Assembly (NCBI GenBank): GCA_021817245.1
Contig: JAKAVQ010000009.1
Span: 26,601 to 90,600 of the forward strand
Direction: 5' to 3'
DNA length: 64,000 nt
DNA from: Thermoplasmata archaeon
GTDB lineage: Archaea > Thermoplasmatota > Thermoplasmata > Lutacidiplasmatales > UBA184
Part shown: positions 8,161-16,264 of the stretch, in pieces
Numbering within the stretch: position 1 is the first letter of the stretch
Layout of the letters: each line of letters opens with the position of its first letter
Translations under genes and position numbers: made by a program
The notes under the pieces: model-generated
What the model was told of the DNA's origin: nothing
The model's input: only the letters and a program-made list of their open reading frames with translations
The model's database searches: none

Positions 8161-8624
8161 CCCACGCCCATTTGCCACAAGCCCCTTCTCCTCCTTCCCG
8201 ACCGGTCTGAGAATCCAGCAGCGCGTCCAGGAGTGGTTGGCGCTTCAGGGTCTGCGGGGCCAGCACGCCGATGGAACGGTCACATTCACCTCCAACGGTC
8301 GGACTCTTTCCGGCGGACCGCGACCGCTGGGGGGGGAGCGTTCCCGGGTACACGAGTGCCTACAGAGTGCTCCGGTCGATCGGCGGGGCGCGGTCGACCT
8401 TCTCGACCGCGCTCGACGTCGGACTCGCGTTGAGCGATGCTCCCGGGAGGAGCCCCTCCCCGCGTCGGGGCAGCGGACCGGCCGGCGCCTCGACCTGACG
8501 CCAAGTGATAGCGTCCCAGATCTCCCGCCGCTCGAGGATCCAGGGATCCGCGTCCCATCGAACCCGGTCTCATCCGAGCGTCGCTGAGGCCGATCGATCG
8601 ACGGAAGGTGTGCGCGGCCCCGCG
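8161..8624. other. Gene-free stretch after the tRNA, possibly a frameshifted gene remnant
   Basis: No intact gene is supported. On the plus strand two adjacent segments have coding-like, GC-ending codons in different frames: about 8195-8310, containing RVQEWLALQGLRGQHADG, and about 8307-8498, containing GYTSAYRVLRSIGGARST and ending at TGA. One +1 shift near 8305 would join them. The segment directly follows a tRNA 3' end, a common integration site. No family is recognised and chance cannot be excluded. Confidence 0.3.
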
Positions 8625-11048
8625 TCAGCGAGCGCTCGCCGAGGGCCCCTCTCGGACCGCCTGACGGAGCCGCGCCGCGAGGCGCAACGACTCGAGGCCC
8701 TGCCGCGTCGCCTGTACCGCGTCGGCCGGCGGGTGGGCCACGAAGTACCGCTCGACCTCTCCGGGGGCATCGATCCCCAGGTCGGCGAGACCCGTCCTCA
8801 GGAAGATGCTCTGGAGCGGAGTACCGGCCCACAGCCGGGTGAGCTCCTCCGCATGGTCGCGGTACCATGCGAGGAGACCGGGTCGCGCGGTCGGGTTCCC
8901 GGTCATCGTGAGGAGGAGGTTCATGGCTTTGGAGGGATTGATCTCGGGACTGGGCACCATCGCGAGGACGTTCCGTGCGGTCGCGGGATCCGGCACGCTC
9001 GCGAGGGCGAGGACCATCTGGAGCCGCTCGGTGTCGTTCGTGGTCGCGCGGAGCCGGGCCACGAGCGGCTCGAACGCCTTGCCGCCCTCCCTCAGCGCGA
9101 AGGCGACCGCCACCGGACCCCGAAGCTCCGGGGAGAGGGCATCGAAGTTCGCGAAGCGGTCGGCGAGCGTGCGGGCGAACCCCGGATCGGCCCGCGCAAG
9201 CTCGAACGCGACGGTCTCCCGGAGCAACCGTGCACCCTCGGCCTCGTCCGGGCGCGGCTCGAGCCCGAGGCGGTCCCGCTGTGCGGCGAGGAACCTCCGA
9301 GCTGCGGCAAGGAAGTCGGGCACATCGTAGAGGGGACCCCGGAGGTCGCTGAGGCAGGCCACCAGGGTGCGGACGGGCAGGTCGGCCGCGAGCGGTGCGG
9401 AGATCTCGACCAGTTGCAGGAACTGTTCGAGGGACCGGAGGCCCGCGTACACCAGGGCGTGGGTGTCGACGATCACGCCCCACTGGTCGATCGGGTCGAG
9501 CGAACGGTATTCGTCGAGGAGGGCGCCGAAGAGCGGCGCGTCGAGATGGGTCCGGACAAACGCGGTCCGTCCGGGATTGATGCAGAGGCCCCGGGGGGAG
9601 GAGAGCGGCCGGACGAGCTCGGCCGACTCGAACAGCGTCGTGAAGCTCTCCCCGCCGGCCCGGACGGCCAGCGGGATCGGCCAGACGCCCGGCGATGGGG
9701 TCCCGTCGGCCCGGAACCGCTCCTGGCGCAACGTGAGGCGGCCGTCGGCCCAGCTCGCGTGGAGCACCGGATACCCTGGCCGCGTGATCCACTCGGAGAG
9801 GACGTGGGATACCGGGAGGTCGGAGACCCCGCTGAGAGCGTCCCACAGGTCCGCCGCGGTCGCGTTACCGTAGCGGTGGCGCTCGAGATACCGGGAGACC
9901 CCCTTGCGGAACGTCTCCTCGCCGAGATAGGCCTCGGTCATCCGGAGAACCGCGGCCCCCTTTCCGTATGTGATCTGGTCCGAGATCTCTCCGAGCGCTT
10001 CGACGGTATCGACCGGGACGTGGATCGGGTGCGTCGTGGTCAGCGCGTCCGCTTCCAGGGCGAGCCGAACGCGTCCGTTGAGGAAGGGGGTCCAGGAGTC
10101 CTCCTCCGGATACCGACGGGCGACGATCCGATGGCCGACGAACGTCGCAAAGCTCTCGTTGAGCCAGAAATCGTCCCACCCGACGGGCGTCACCAGGTTC
10201 CCGAACCACTGGTGCGCGATCTCGTGCGCCAAGGTCTGGAGGATGTTTCGGCGGGCAAGGGCGCTCGTCGTCGGGTCCACCAGAACGGCCGACTCCCGGA
10301 ACGCGATCGCTCCCCAATTCTCCATCGCCCCCGCCCAGAAGTCCTCGAGCGCCACGAGGTCGAGCTTCGGCAGAGGGTACGGCGCGCCGTAGTACTCCTC
10401 GTAGGCGGCGAGGAGCTCCGTCGCCCGCTCCGCACAGTACCGCCCCGCCACCGCGCGGCCCGGAGAGGCGGCAACGGTGACGGACCACCGGTCCCCCGGC
10501 ACGGTGAGCATGTCGAACGGCCCGACCCCGAGATACAGCAGATAGGCCGACATCGGGGGAGTCGGCTCGAAGACGATCTCCCGTCGACCGTCGATCGCGC
10601 GCTCCGAGCGGGCGGGCGTGTTGAAGATCGCCGCCAGGCCGGCTTCGACGGTGAGCGTAAGGTGGTAGACGGTTTTCACCGAAGGCCGCTCGAAGGCCGG
10701 TAGGAGGCGACCGGCCCCGGTCGGGAACAGCATCGTCGTGAGGACGTACCGCTCTCCCGCGGGCGAAGCGTAGAGCCCGACGAGCGACGACGGCGCGACC
10801 TCGCCGTGGTACACGATCGCGAGCCGGTGGGACCCGGGCGGGACCTCGGAGAACTCGATCGTACCGTGCGTCGGATCCTCGCGAAAGGAAACCGTCGCTC
10901 CGTCCAGCCTCGCGGAGTCGATGCCCAGTCCGCGCGCATCGATCGTGAGGGGGGCGGCCGAGTCCTCGATAGAGATCGAGACCTCCCCCGCGAACGCTTT
11001 CGCGGGGTACCGTACGTCCAGTCTCCAGTCCACACGGGTCACCTGCAT
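8625..11048 (-). CDS. M1 family zinc aminopeptidase (tricorn-interacting-factor type)
   Basis: Cytosolic aminopeptidase trimming oligopeptides, related to tricorn interacting factors F2/F3. The beta-rich N-terminal domain precedes the substrate-recognition motif AGAMENWGAIAF (about residues 240-250), the zinc site HEIAHQWFGN (about 275-285) and the third ligand region WLNESFATFVG. A long helical C-terminal domain follows. At 807 residues from the chosen ATG (MQVTRVDWRL) it is normal for the family. The frame stays open for about 100 further upstream codons, but these lack protein-like character. Two GTG codons lie three and four codons before this ATG as alternatives. Confidence 0.93.
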   Translation of the reverse strand: MQVTRVDWRLDVRYPAKAFAGEVSISIEDSAAPLTIDARGLGIDSARLDGATVSFREDPTHGTIEFSEVPPGSHRLAIVYHGEVAPSSLVGLYASPAGERYVLTTMLFPTGAGRLLPAFERPSVKTVYHLTLTVEAGLAAIFNTPARSERAIDGRREIVFEPTPPMSAYLLYLGVGPFDMLTVPGDRWSVTVAASPGRAVAGRYCAERATELLAAYEEYYGAPYPLPKLDLVALEDFWAGAMENWGAIAFRESAVLVDPTTSALARRNILQTLAHEIAHQWFGNLVTPVGWDDFWLNESFATFVGHRIVARRYPEEDSWTPFLNGRVRLALEADALTTTHPIHVPVDTVEALGEISDQITYGKGAAVLRMTEAYLGEETFRKGVSRYLERHRYGNATAADLWDALSGVSDLPVSHVLSEWITRPGYPVLHASWADGRLTLRQERFRADGTPSPGVWPIPLAVRAGGESFTTLFESAELVRPLSSPRGLCINPGRTAFVRTHLDAPLFGALLDEYRSLDPIDQWGVIVDTHALVYAGLRSLEQFLQLVEISAPLAADLPVRTLVACLSDLRGPLYDVPDFLAAARRFLAAQRDRLGLEPRPDEAEGARLLRETVAFELARADPGFARTLADRFANFDALSPELRGPVAVAFALREGGKAFEPLVARLRATTNDTERLQMVLALASVPDPATARNVLAMVPSPEINPSKAMNLLLTMTGNPTARPGLLAWYRDHAEELTRLWAGTPLQSIFLRTGLADLGIDAPGEVERYFVAHPPADAVQATRQGLESLRLAARLRQAVREGPSASAR

Positions 11049-11707
11049 GCGGATCACCACTCCCGCCGGGGAGATAGCGACAGGGACCCGGCCGCTTCCC
11101 GGCTGCCTCGGCCCCCTCAGCAGGGCGCTGGGCCCCACCCCCCTCGGCTTCGCTTCGACCCGGGGGCGTACGTCCACGACCGAAGGAAGAACTCCCCCGG
11201 CGGATCCGAGGATACCTTGCGCCCCTCCACCGGAACTCGGCTCGCTCACCCCGATCCGAGCCTTCCATCGGAAGCGCGTCGAGGACGCGCAGGAGACGGT
11301 CGCCGAACTCGGGATGCCGTCGGCGTCCTCGCCGCGGAGACGGCGCACGGCTCGGTCCCCGACGCTTCTCGTTCGTGCGGACGATCCGAAGACCGCGAGC
11401 CGGAACTTCTCTACGACATCGGAATCGCGGTTATCCGGAACCGGCCTCCGGTCGTGCAGATCTCACAAGTAACCGCGGGCGCTATCGAACGCCGGGTCCG
11501 AATGCACTTCGCCGAGGAGACCAGGATTTCCGACCCGCCGCCCGTGGGCACCCCCGAGACCATCGGGAACGATCCCGTTCGTCACCGTTCGCTCGACCGA
11601 AGGGTAGGGCGCCGTGAGGAGGTTCGTCTTCGCTTCGCAACGCACGGCCGGCCCACGTGCAGCCATCGAGGATTCTCCGCGACCCGGCAATCCGTAGCGC
11701 GAGGTCG
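11049..11707. other. Gene-free stretch between divergent aminopeptidase and methyltransferase genes
   Basis: About 660 bp with no reading frame that looks like a real protein. It should contain both promoters, although no strong TATA box is evident. A perfect 8-bp inverted repeat (CGCGGTTA at 11426-11433, TAACCGCG at 11470-11477) encloses 36 nt, including a CCGG-rich segment. It is too short for a tRNA and has no T loop. Confidence 0.4.
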
Positions 11708-12655
11708 ATGAGGACGGGGGCGAGCCCGAGCTCCCCGCGCCGTCGGAGCGCCGAGCTCCCCTCCCCTCGCCCGGCCGAGCGGGCGCGGCCCTCTCGCGAC
11801 CCCCGGTTCCTCCGGGCGCTCCGGGACGTTGACCCGGAACTCTCCCGGCTACTGAAGAAGGTCCCCCTCGACGCGCGTCCGCCCCTCGCGCCGGAATGGA
11901 TGCGCTGCGAGATGCTCGAGCGGCACCGGCTGCTCGAGGAGGCGAGGATCCTCCCGGGAACGACCGTGCTCGAGGTCGGGGCCGGCCCCCACGCCCTCAC
12001 CACGGTGCCTCTCGCGTTCGCCGTAGGGCCGGGAGGGCGAGCGATCGTGACCGAGCGAGCGCGCTGGGGACGGTTCCGGGAGATCATCGATGCGAGCGGC
12101 CTCGGAGACCGCCTCCGTCCGATCACCTGCGACGCGCGTCGGCTTCCGCTACGACCCGATTCGGTCGACCTCACGGTCTGTGTCCACGCGGTCCGCTCCC
12201 TTGTGGACGAAGCGGGAATGCGCCGTGTCTTCCGGGAAATGCTCCGCGTGGCACCCCGGCTCTTCGTCGCGGAAACGCTGCCGATCGCGCGCTCGGACGC
12301 GCAGCGCGCTCATCTCGCGATGTACGACCTACGGGAACCGGTCTTCGAGGCGACGACCGGCCGCAAGGACGACCTCCACTACCTACCGCTCGAACGACTC
12401 GAACGACTGATCGAGGGGGCGGGGGGCACGATCGAACGGAGAGGGGTCCTGGAGCCTGACCTTCCGCACGCCCTGGCCTACTTCCCACTGACGTTGGTGG
12501 AGGCGATTCCGGTGGCCCGGACCCGCTCCGCCCTGCGCGCCCGCTGGCGCTCGGCCCGCCGCTCGGCCGCACGGTTCGGGACGGACCACCCTCCGGTAGG
12601 ATTCCTCAGCGCCCTCCGACGGCCCCCCTTGCACATCCGTCGCGCCGGTAGGTGA
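11708..12655 (+). CDS. Class I SAM-dependent methyltransferase
   Basis: SAM-binding motif I is VLEVGAGPHAL (about residues 87-97), followed by an acidic loop (IVTERARWG), a motif II-like DSVDLTVCVHAVRSL and a post-II segment MLRVAPRLFVAETLP. The Rossmann methyltransferase core therefore lies at about residues 80-215 of 315. The N-terminal 40 residues are Ser/Pro/Arg-rich and the C-terminal 50 are very Arg-rich, possibly nucleic-acid or membrane associated. The substrate is unknown. The ATG used is the first in the coding-like part of the frame; an upstream TTG is less likely. Confidence 0.75.
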   Translation: MRTGASPSSPRRRSAELPSPRPAERARPSRDPRFLRALRDVDPELSRLLKKVPLDARPPLAPEWMRCEMLERHRLLEEARILPGTTVLEVGAGPHALTTVPLAFAVGPGGRAIVTERARWGRFREIIDASGLGDRLRPITCDARRLPLRPDSVDLTVCVHAVRSLVDEAGMRRVFREMLRVAPRLFVAETLPIARSDAQRAHLAMYDLREPVFEATTGRKDDLHYLPLERLERLIEGAGGTIERRGVLEPDLPHALAYFPLTLVEAIPVARTRSALRARWRSARRSAARFGTDHPPVGFLSALRRPPLHIRRAGR

Positions 12656-12791
12656 AGGAGCCCTTGTCGCGAACGCGGCGCAGTCGCGTTCCCCCGGACA
12701 GTTGCAGCTCCCCGGTGCGGGAGCGAGCGCGCAAGCCCGTCGGGAGCGCGGAAGGAGTCGGAACACCGCCGGGGGGGAGGCGCCAGTGCCT

Positions 12792-13490
12792 CTATGCGAC
12801 GGCGGCTCGGAGAAGTCCGGCCACGAGCGGATGGGGACGCTCGAAACTCGAGCTTACCTGCGGCACGAACAGAGTTCCCAGGAAGAACGGATGCCGCTCG
12901 ATCTCCATGATCCGCACCTCGCCGTTCCGATCGATCCCCGAGACGCGGAACCCACCCTGCTCGATCTCCCGCCGTCGCGCGGGATTCAATCCAAAATTGC
13001 AGAAGAAGCGCTCCTCGGACCGCGCGGCCTCGAAGATCGCCCGGGCGCGCGTCCCCGGCAGGATCTCCACGGTTTCCTGACGGCCGACCAGCGAGCAGGA
13101 GAGCCGGGTGACGAAGAGGTTGGGCCCCTCCGGGTGCTCCTCTTCGTGCTCCGCGTCGTAGATGCCGAGGACATTCCGGGCATACTCGACGATCATATGC
13201 TGGAAACCCCCGCAGGTGCCCAGGATCGGAACACGGTTCTCGCGGGCCCAGCGGATCGCCCCGAGCGCACCGGCCGCCGAGTGATACGGGCTCCCGGGAG
13301 CGATCACGAGCGCGCGGTACTCTCCGAGGAGGGCCCCGTCCTCCGCGAGCCGCTCGGTAGGGAGCCAGTCGACCTCGATCGAGAGGCCGTCTCCACGCTC
13401 GAGCTCCCGGAATGCGCTCTCGGTGGCGAGGTGTTCCTGATTCTCAGGGTCGCGGTCGCCGACGACCCCCAGGGACACCGACCGCGGCAT
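12792..13490 (-). CDS. CTP-synthase-C-terminal-like glutamine amidotransferase (class I)
   Basis: Stand-alone class I glutamine amidotransferase domain resembling the glutaminase half of CTP synthase. The nucleophile is Cys93 in PILGTCGGFQHMI, and the general base pair is likely His-Pro in MEIERHPFFLGTLF with the upstream glutamate. The N-terminus SVSLGVVGDRDPENQEHLAT is typical of CTP-synthase-related proteins found apart from a synthetase. At 232 residues it is a complete single domain. No synthetase partner is adjacent, so the ammonia acceptor is unknown. It is convergent with the preceding methyltransferase across 136 bp. Confidence 0.8.
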   Translation of the reverse strand: MPRSVSLGVVGDRDPENQEHLATESAFRELERGDGLSIEVDWLPTERLAEDGALLGEYRALVIAPGSPYHSAAGALGAIRWARENRVPILGTCGGFQHMIVEYARNVLGIYDAEHEEEHPEGPNLFVTRLSCSLVGRQETVEILPGTRARAIFEAARSEERFFCNFGLNPARRREIEQGGFRVSGIDRNGEVRIMEIERHPFFLGTLFVPQVSSSFERPHPLVAGLLRAAVA

Positions 13491-13591
13491 GGGGCGGTAT
13501 TTGCCCGAAGGAAATAAGCGCGGTGAGGTCCGTCGCTCACGGCCCGACCGGACCGACCGCCACGCCGTGGAGATCTACCCCCCTCGGTCGC

Positions 13592-13600
13592 AGGTATATC
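13592..13600 (+). promoter_or_regulatory. TATA box of the DCC-family gene
   Basis: AGGTATATC lies about 38 bp before the chosen ATG, implying a leader of about 10 nt. It supports starting the protein at MSPEAARLFY rather than further upstream in the same frame. Confidence 0.5.
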
Positions 13601-13633
13601 GTACCGCGGCCCTCCCGATATGGGTCGCACACG

Positions 13634-14017
13634 ATGTCCCCGGAAGCCGCCCGGCTCTTCTACGACCCCCGCTGTGGACCGTGCGCGCTCTTCGCGCGGG
13701 TCAGCGCGCGGCTCGGGGGATCACGACTGCGCTCCCTCCCCTACGACGAAGCCGAGGCCACCCGGGACCTGGGGGACCTCGACGAGGAGACCCGGTTCGC
13801 CTACGCGCATCTGGTCGACGATCGCGGTCGAAGTTCGGGCTCCGCCATCATGCCCCCCCTGGTGAAGGTCTGCCTGGGCGAGACCGCCGGCCGACTCGTC
13901 CTGCAGGTCGCCCCGCTCGACCGGGCCCTTCGTTGGACGTACGACCGGTTCTGGAACTACCGCCGGACGCACGGCTGTGCCGCGACCTCCGCCGTGCCGG
14001 ACGGGTTCGCGCCCTAG
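13634..14017 (+). CDS. DCC/DUF393 family thiol-disulfide oxidoreductase-like protein
   Basis: A small protein with the family's N-terminal signature YDPRCGPC, giving a CxxC pair at Cys14 and Cys17 after a short beta strand, as in thioredoxin-like proteins. A compact alpha/beta domain ends RALRWTYDRFWNYRRTHGC. At 127 residues it is normal for DUF393. Redox activity is inferred from the family, whose biochemistry is poorly known. Its 3' end overlaps the convergent VOC reading frame by 170 bp, so one of the two annotated ends may be wrong; this frame is the more protein-like one there. Confidence 0.72.
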   Translation: MSPEAARLFYDPRCGPCALFARVSARLGGSRLRSLPYDEAEATRDLGDLDEETRFAYAHLVDDRGRSSGSAIMPPLVKVCLGETAGRLVLQVAPLDRALRWTYDRFWNYRRTHGCAATSAVPDGFAP

Positions 14018-14504
14018 CGCCGACCTTCGGTGCCGCGTCGGGTCGCGCTCGCCCGTTCCGAGCCGTGGTTGGGCCGGTCCGGACCCCGGGGATCCCGCGG
14101 CCGGTGAACATCGTTCGGCGCTCGACCAGGCAGAGCTTGTTGCCGAACGGGTCCTGAAGGTAGAACGATCGCTCTCCCCACGGCCGGACCGCGATCGGAT
14201 CGAGGATCGTCGCCCCCGCGTCGAGGGCCCGCGACCACGCCGGCGATAGATCGTCCACCGCGAGGTAGAGATGATCGGGATTCGGGCCGAGGTCGAAGGG
14301 GTCGGTGTCGGCCCGCGGGTCGAAGCAGGCGAGGATCGTGCCTCCGCAGTCGAAGTAGTGGCGACCGCTCGAGACCCTCGTGCCCGCGAGCCCGAGAAGA
14401 CACGAGTAGAACCGCTCGGCCTTCTCGATGTCGGTCACCGGGACGACCACCCGGAAGAGGGTCGGGACGTCCGGGCGACCCCCGTGAGGCCGAGGCGCGG
14501 TCAC
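13848..14504 (-). CDS. Glyoxalase/VOC superfamily protein
   Basis: Residues about 15-130 form a vicinal-oxygen-chelate domain: FRVVVPVTDIEKAERFYSCL, then DHLYLAVDDLSPAWSRALDA, then SFYLQDPFGNKLCLVE, which supplies the usual glutamate ligand. The first-strand histidine is replaced (FRVVV), so metal use is doubtful. A normal VOC protein would end shortly after LCLVERRTMFTGRG. Here the frame continues about 85 Arg/Gly/Pro-rich residues into the opposite-strand DCC gene with no stop. That tail looks non-native and may reflect a lost stop codon or sequence error. Confidence 0.65.
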   Translation of the reverse strand: MTAPRPHGGRPDVPTLFRVVVPVTDIEKAERFYSCLLGLAGTRVSSGRHYFDCGGTILACFDPRADTDPFDLGPNPDHLYLAVDDLSPAWSRALDAGATILDPIAVRPWGERSFYLQDPFGNKLCLVERRTMFTGRGIPGVRTGPTTARNGRARPDAAPKVGARARTRPARRRSRHSRASGGSSRTGRTSNEGPGRAGRPAGRVGRRSRPGRPSPGGA

Positions 14505-14712
14505 GGGCCCCGGGAGTCCTTCGAGGGGAAAGAGCCCGCCCTCGTTCGATCGGGGGCGCGTGGCCGGTCCTGCCGCTCCTGCGCGAATAGGCCGCGACCG
14601 ACGTCGTCCCCCCTGCGGGGCGTCCCCCTCCCGCAGGATCCCGGCTCGGGACCGCCGGCACGCCTCCGCAGGAGGAGACTGCCGCCAGGGTTTCCACCTA
14701 CCTAATTTTTAG

Positions 14713-14738
14713 TGTATACCTTATATCGGAGGTCCTCC
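14713..14738 (+). promoter_or_regulatory. Promoter and candidate operator of the DtxR-transporter operon
   Basis: GTATAC, the TATA box CCTTATATC, and the inverted repeat GGAGG-T-CCTCC directly abut. The TATA box lies about 27 bp before the GTG start, giving a leaderless transcript, and the GGAGG/CCTCC arms cover the stretch between TATA box and start site. This is where a metal-dependent repressor would block transcription, so autoregulation is likely but unproven. Confidence 0.5.
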
Positions 14739-14749
14739 CTAGGGGATCC

Positions 14750-15178
14750 GTGGAGGATCTCCAGCGGTTGACCCGCCGACAGCTCGACGCCCTCCGGTCG
14801 ATCCGCCTCGGAGAGACCGAGGCCCAGGGCGTGTCGCTCAACGAGATTGCGGAGGTCCTCCGCGTGCGTCCTCCGTCCGCGCTCGAGCACGTCACGGCGC
14901 TCGAACGCCTCGGTCTGGTCGACCGCTACCGGGGGAAGTCCCGTCTCACCCCGCGGGGTCGGAAGTGCGAGGCCGAGTATCAGCGGCATCACCGGGTGGC
15001 GGAGCACATGTTCGCCCGGCTGGGCTTCCCGACCACCGAGCTCTGCGCGGCCGCACGCGAGGTCGATCTGGCCCTCGACCACCGGACGGTGGAGCGGCTC
15101 TGCCGCGTCGGCGGACACCCGGCGGTGTGCCCGCACGGCGAGCCGATCCCCCCGTGTCCGGAGCGCCGCACGCGGTGA
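14750..15178 (+). CDS. DtxR/MntR-family metal-dependent transcriptional regulator
   Basis: The N-terminal winged helix (QLDALRSIR, VSLNEIAEVLRVRPPSALEHV, ALERLGLVDRYRGKSRLTPRG) precedes the metal-binding/dimerisation domain HHRVAEHMFARLGF, DLALDHRTVERLCRVGGHPA and VCPHGEPIPPC. The C-terminal segment GHPxxCPHGxPIP is diagnostic of the family. At 142 residues it lacks an SH3-like domain, as in MntR. It starts with GTG, fixed by the TATA box about 27 bp upstream. The transporter gene follows after 12 bp, so this is probably a metal-responsive repressor of its own operon; the metal is not determined. Confidence 0.88.
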   Translation: MEDLQRLTRRQLDALRSIRLGETEAQGVSLNEIAEVLRVRPPSALEHVTALERLGLVDRYRGKSRLTPRGRKCEAEYQRHHRVAEHMFARLGFPTTELCAAAREVDLALDHRTVERLCRVGGHPAVCPHGEPIPPCPERRTR

Positions 15179-15190
15179 GGGGGCCGAGAG

Positions 15191-16186
15191 ATGGTCGACC
15201 TCTCGTTCCTGTTCAACCCACCGGTCGGGCTCTCGATCCCGATCGTGCTCGGGATCGCGGTCGTCCTCGGGCTGCTGCACGGGGCGACGCCGGACGAGCA
15301 TACCTGGCCGATCACGTTCAGCTACTCGATCGGGAGCTACAGCAGCCGGGGCGGCATGAAGGCCGGGCTCGTCTTCTCGAGCGGGTTCACGCTGCAGCGA
15401 TCGATCCTGACCACCCTCGGCTACCTTGGCCTGGCCGAGTTCTACACCGTGTACAACCTCGACGGCCCGATCTACATCGTGGTGGGGATCGTGATGTTCG
15501 CGGCCGGCTGGTACCTCCTTCGTGGATCCGACATCCATCTGCCCTTCGACCACCTCATGGAACGTGCGTTCGGCCGGTTCTTCCCGGATCACACGCACCA
15601 CCGGACGGCCGCGGAGCGCCCGGACGGTCTCGACGAGGAGCTTCGTCCCGTCCCGCTCCGGATGGCGGCGATCCACGGGTTCGTCGCGGGCTGGGGCTTT
15701 GGAGCGTACGCCACGATCATCGTCTTCCTGCTGGCCCCCCACATGCCCAACGCCGGCTGGGCCGCGCTTGTCGGGGCGATGTTCGGTATCGGCACCATGC
15801 TCATGCAGATGATCATGGGGGCGGTGTTCGCCCGGCTCGCGCGACTGAAGAAGCTCACCCACCGGCAGGTTCAACGCGTGGGACGATCCACCGCGGCCCG
15901 CACGCTCTACGTCGGAGGGCTCGCGTTCGCGGCGATCGGCGCGCTCATCGTGGCCGCACCGGCGCTCGACTCGATGGCGATCTCCACGGGCAGCCCGATC
16001 CCGAACCTCGATTCCCTCGGCGTCGCGTTCGTGCTCATCGTGACCGTGGTCGGGTTCATTGGGGGCTACAACCTCTGGACGGCGTACCGCGAGGTCCGAG
16101 GCCCTCCCGCTTCCGATCCACCGACCTCGGCGACGGATCCCGCCGGCGACCCGGACGGGGACGGACGACCGGCGTTGCGCTCGTGA
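15191..16186 (+). CDS. NicO/UreH-like heavy-metal transporter
   Basis: Polytopic membrane protein with about six to seven hydrophobic segments. The first helix ends in GLLHGATPDEHTWPITFSY, a variant of the HX4DH nickel/cobalt-transporter motif with His, Asp and His retained. A second His-rich loop (PDHTHHR) lies near residue 140, and a later helix carries AAIHGFVAGWGFGAYA. These features point to a NicO/TauE/UreH-like cation transporter. It is 12 bp downstream of the DtxR regulator, so metal-controlled export or uptake is likely. The Pro/Asp-rich tail of about 30 residues is probably cytosolic. Substrate and direction are unknown. Confidence 0.72.
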   Translation: MVDLSFLFNPPVGLSIPIVLGIAVVLGLLHGATPDEHTWPITFSYSIGSYSSRGGMKAGLVFSSGFTLQRSILTTLGYLGLAEFYTVYNLDGPIYIVVGIVMFAAGWYLLRGSDIHLPFDHLMERAFGRFFPDHTHHRTAAERPDGLDEELRPVPLRMAAIHGFVAGWGFGAYATIIVFLLAPHMPNAGWAALVGAMFGIGTMLMQMIMGAVFARLARLKKLTHRQVQRVGRSTAARTLYVGGLAFAAIGALIVAAPALDSMAISTGSPIPNLDSLGVAFVLIVTVVGFIGGYNLWTAYREVRGPPASDPPTSATDPAGDPDGDGRPALRS

Positions 16187-16264
16187 TCGGTCGGTTGCGC
16201 CCTTCGCCCGTATCGAGTTGAGCGGCCGCGCCACGGCATCCCGCGCTCCGCTTCGATCGAAGCC

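Noticed and set aside
8111..8353. Small minus-strand frame over the tRNA-Leu gene
   Set aside because: Its translation (WVRGEGFEPTNPYGT) is the familiar result of translating the complement of a tRNA.
11426..11477. A tRNA gene formed by the GCGGTTA/TAACCGC arms
   Set aside because: Only about 50 nt are enclosed, there is no T loop (TTCRA) or anticodon stem, and no tRNA fold fits.
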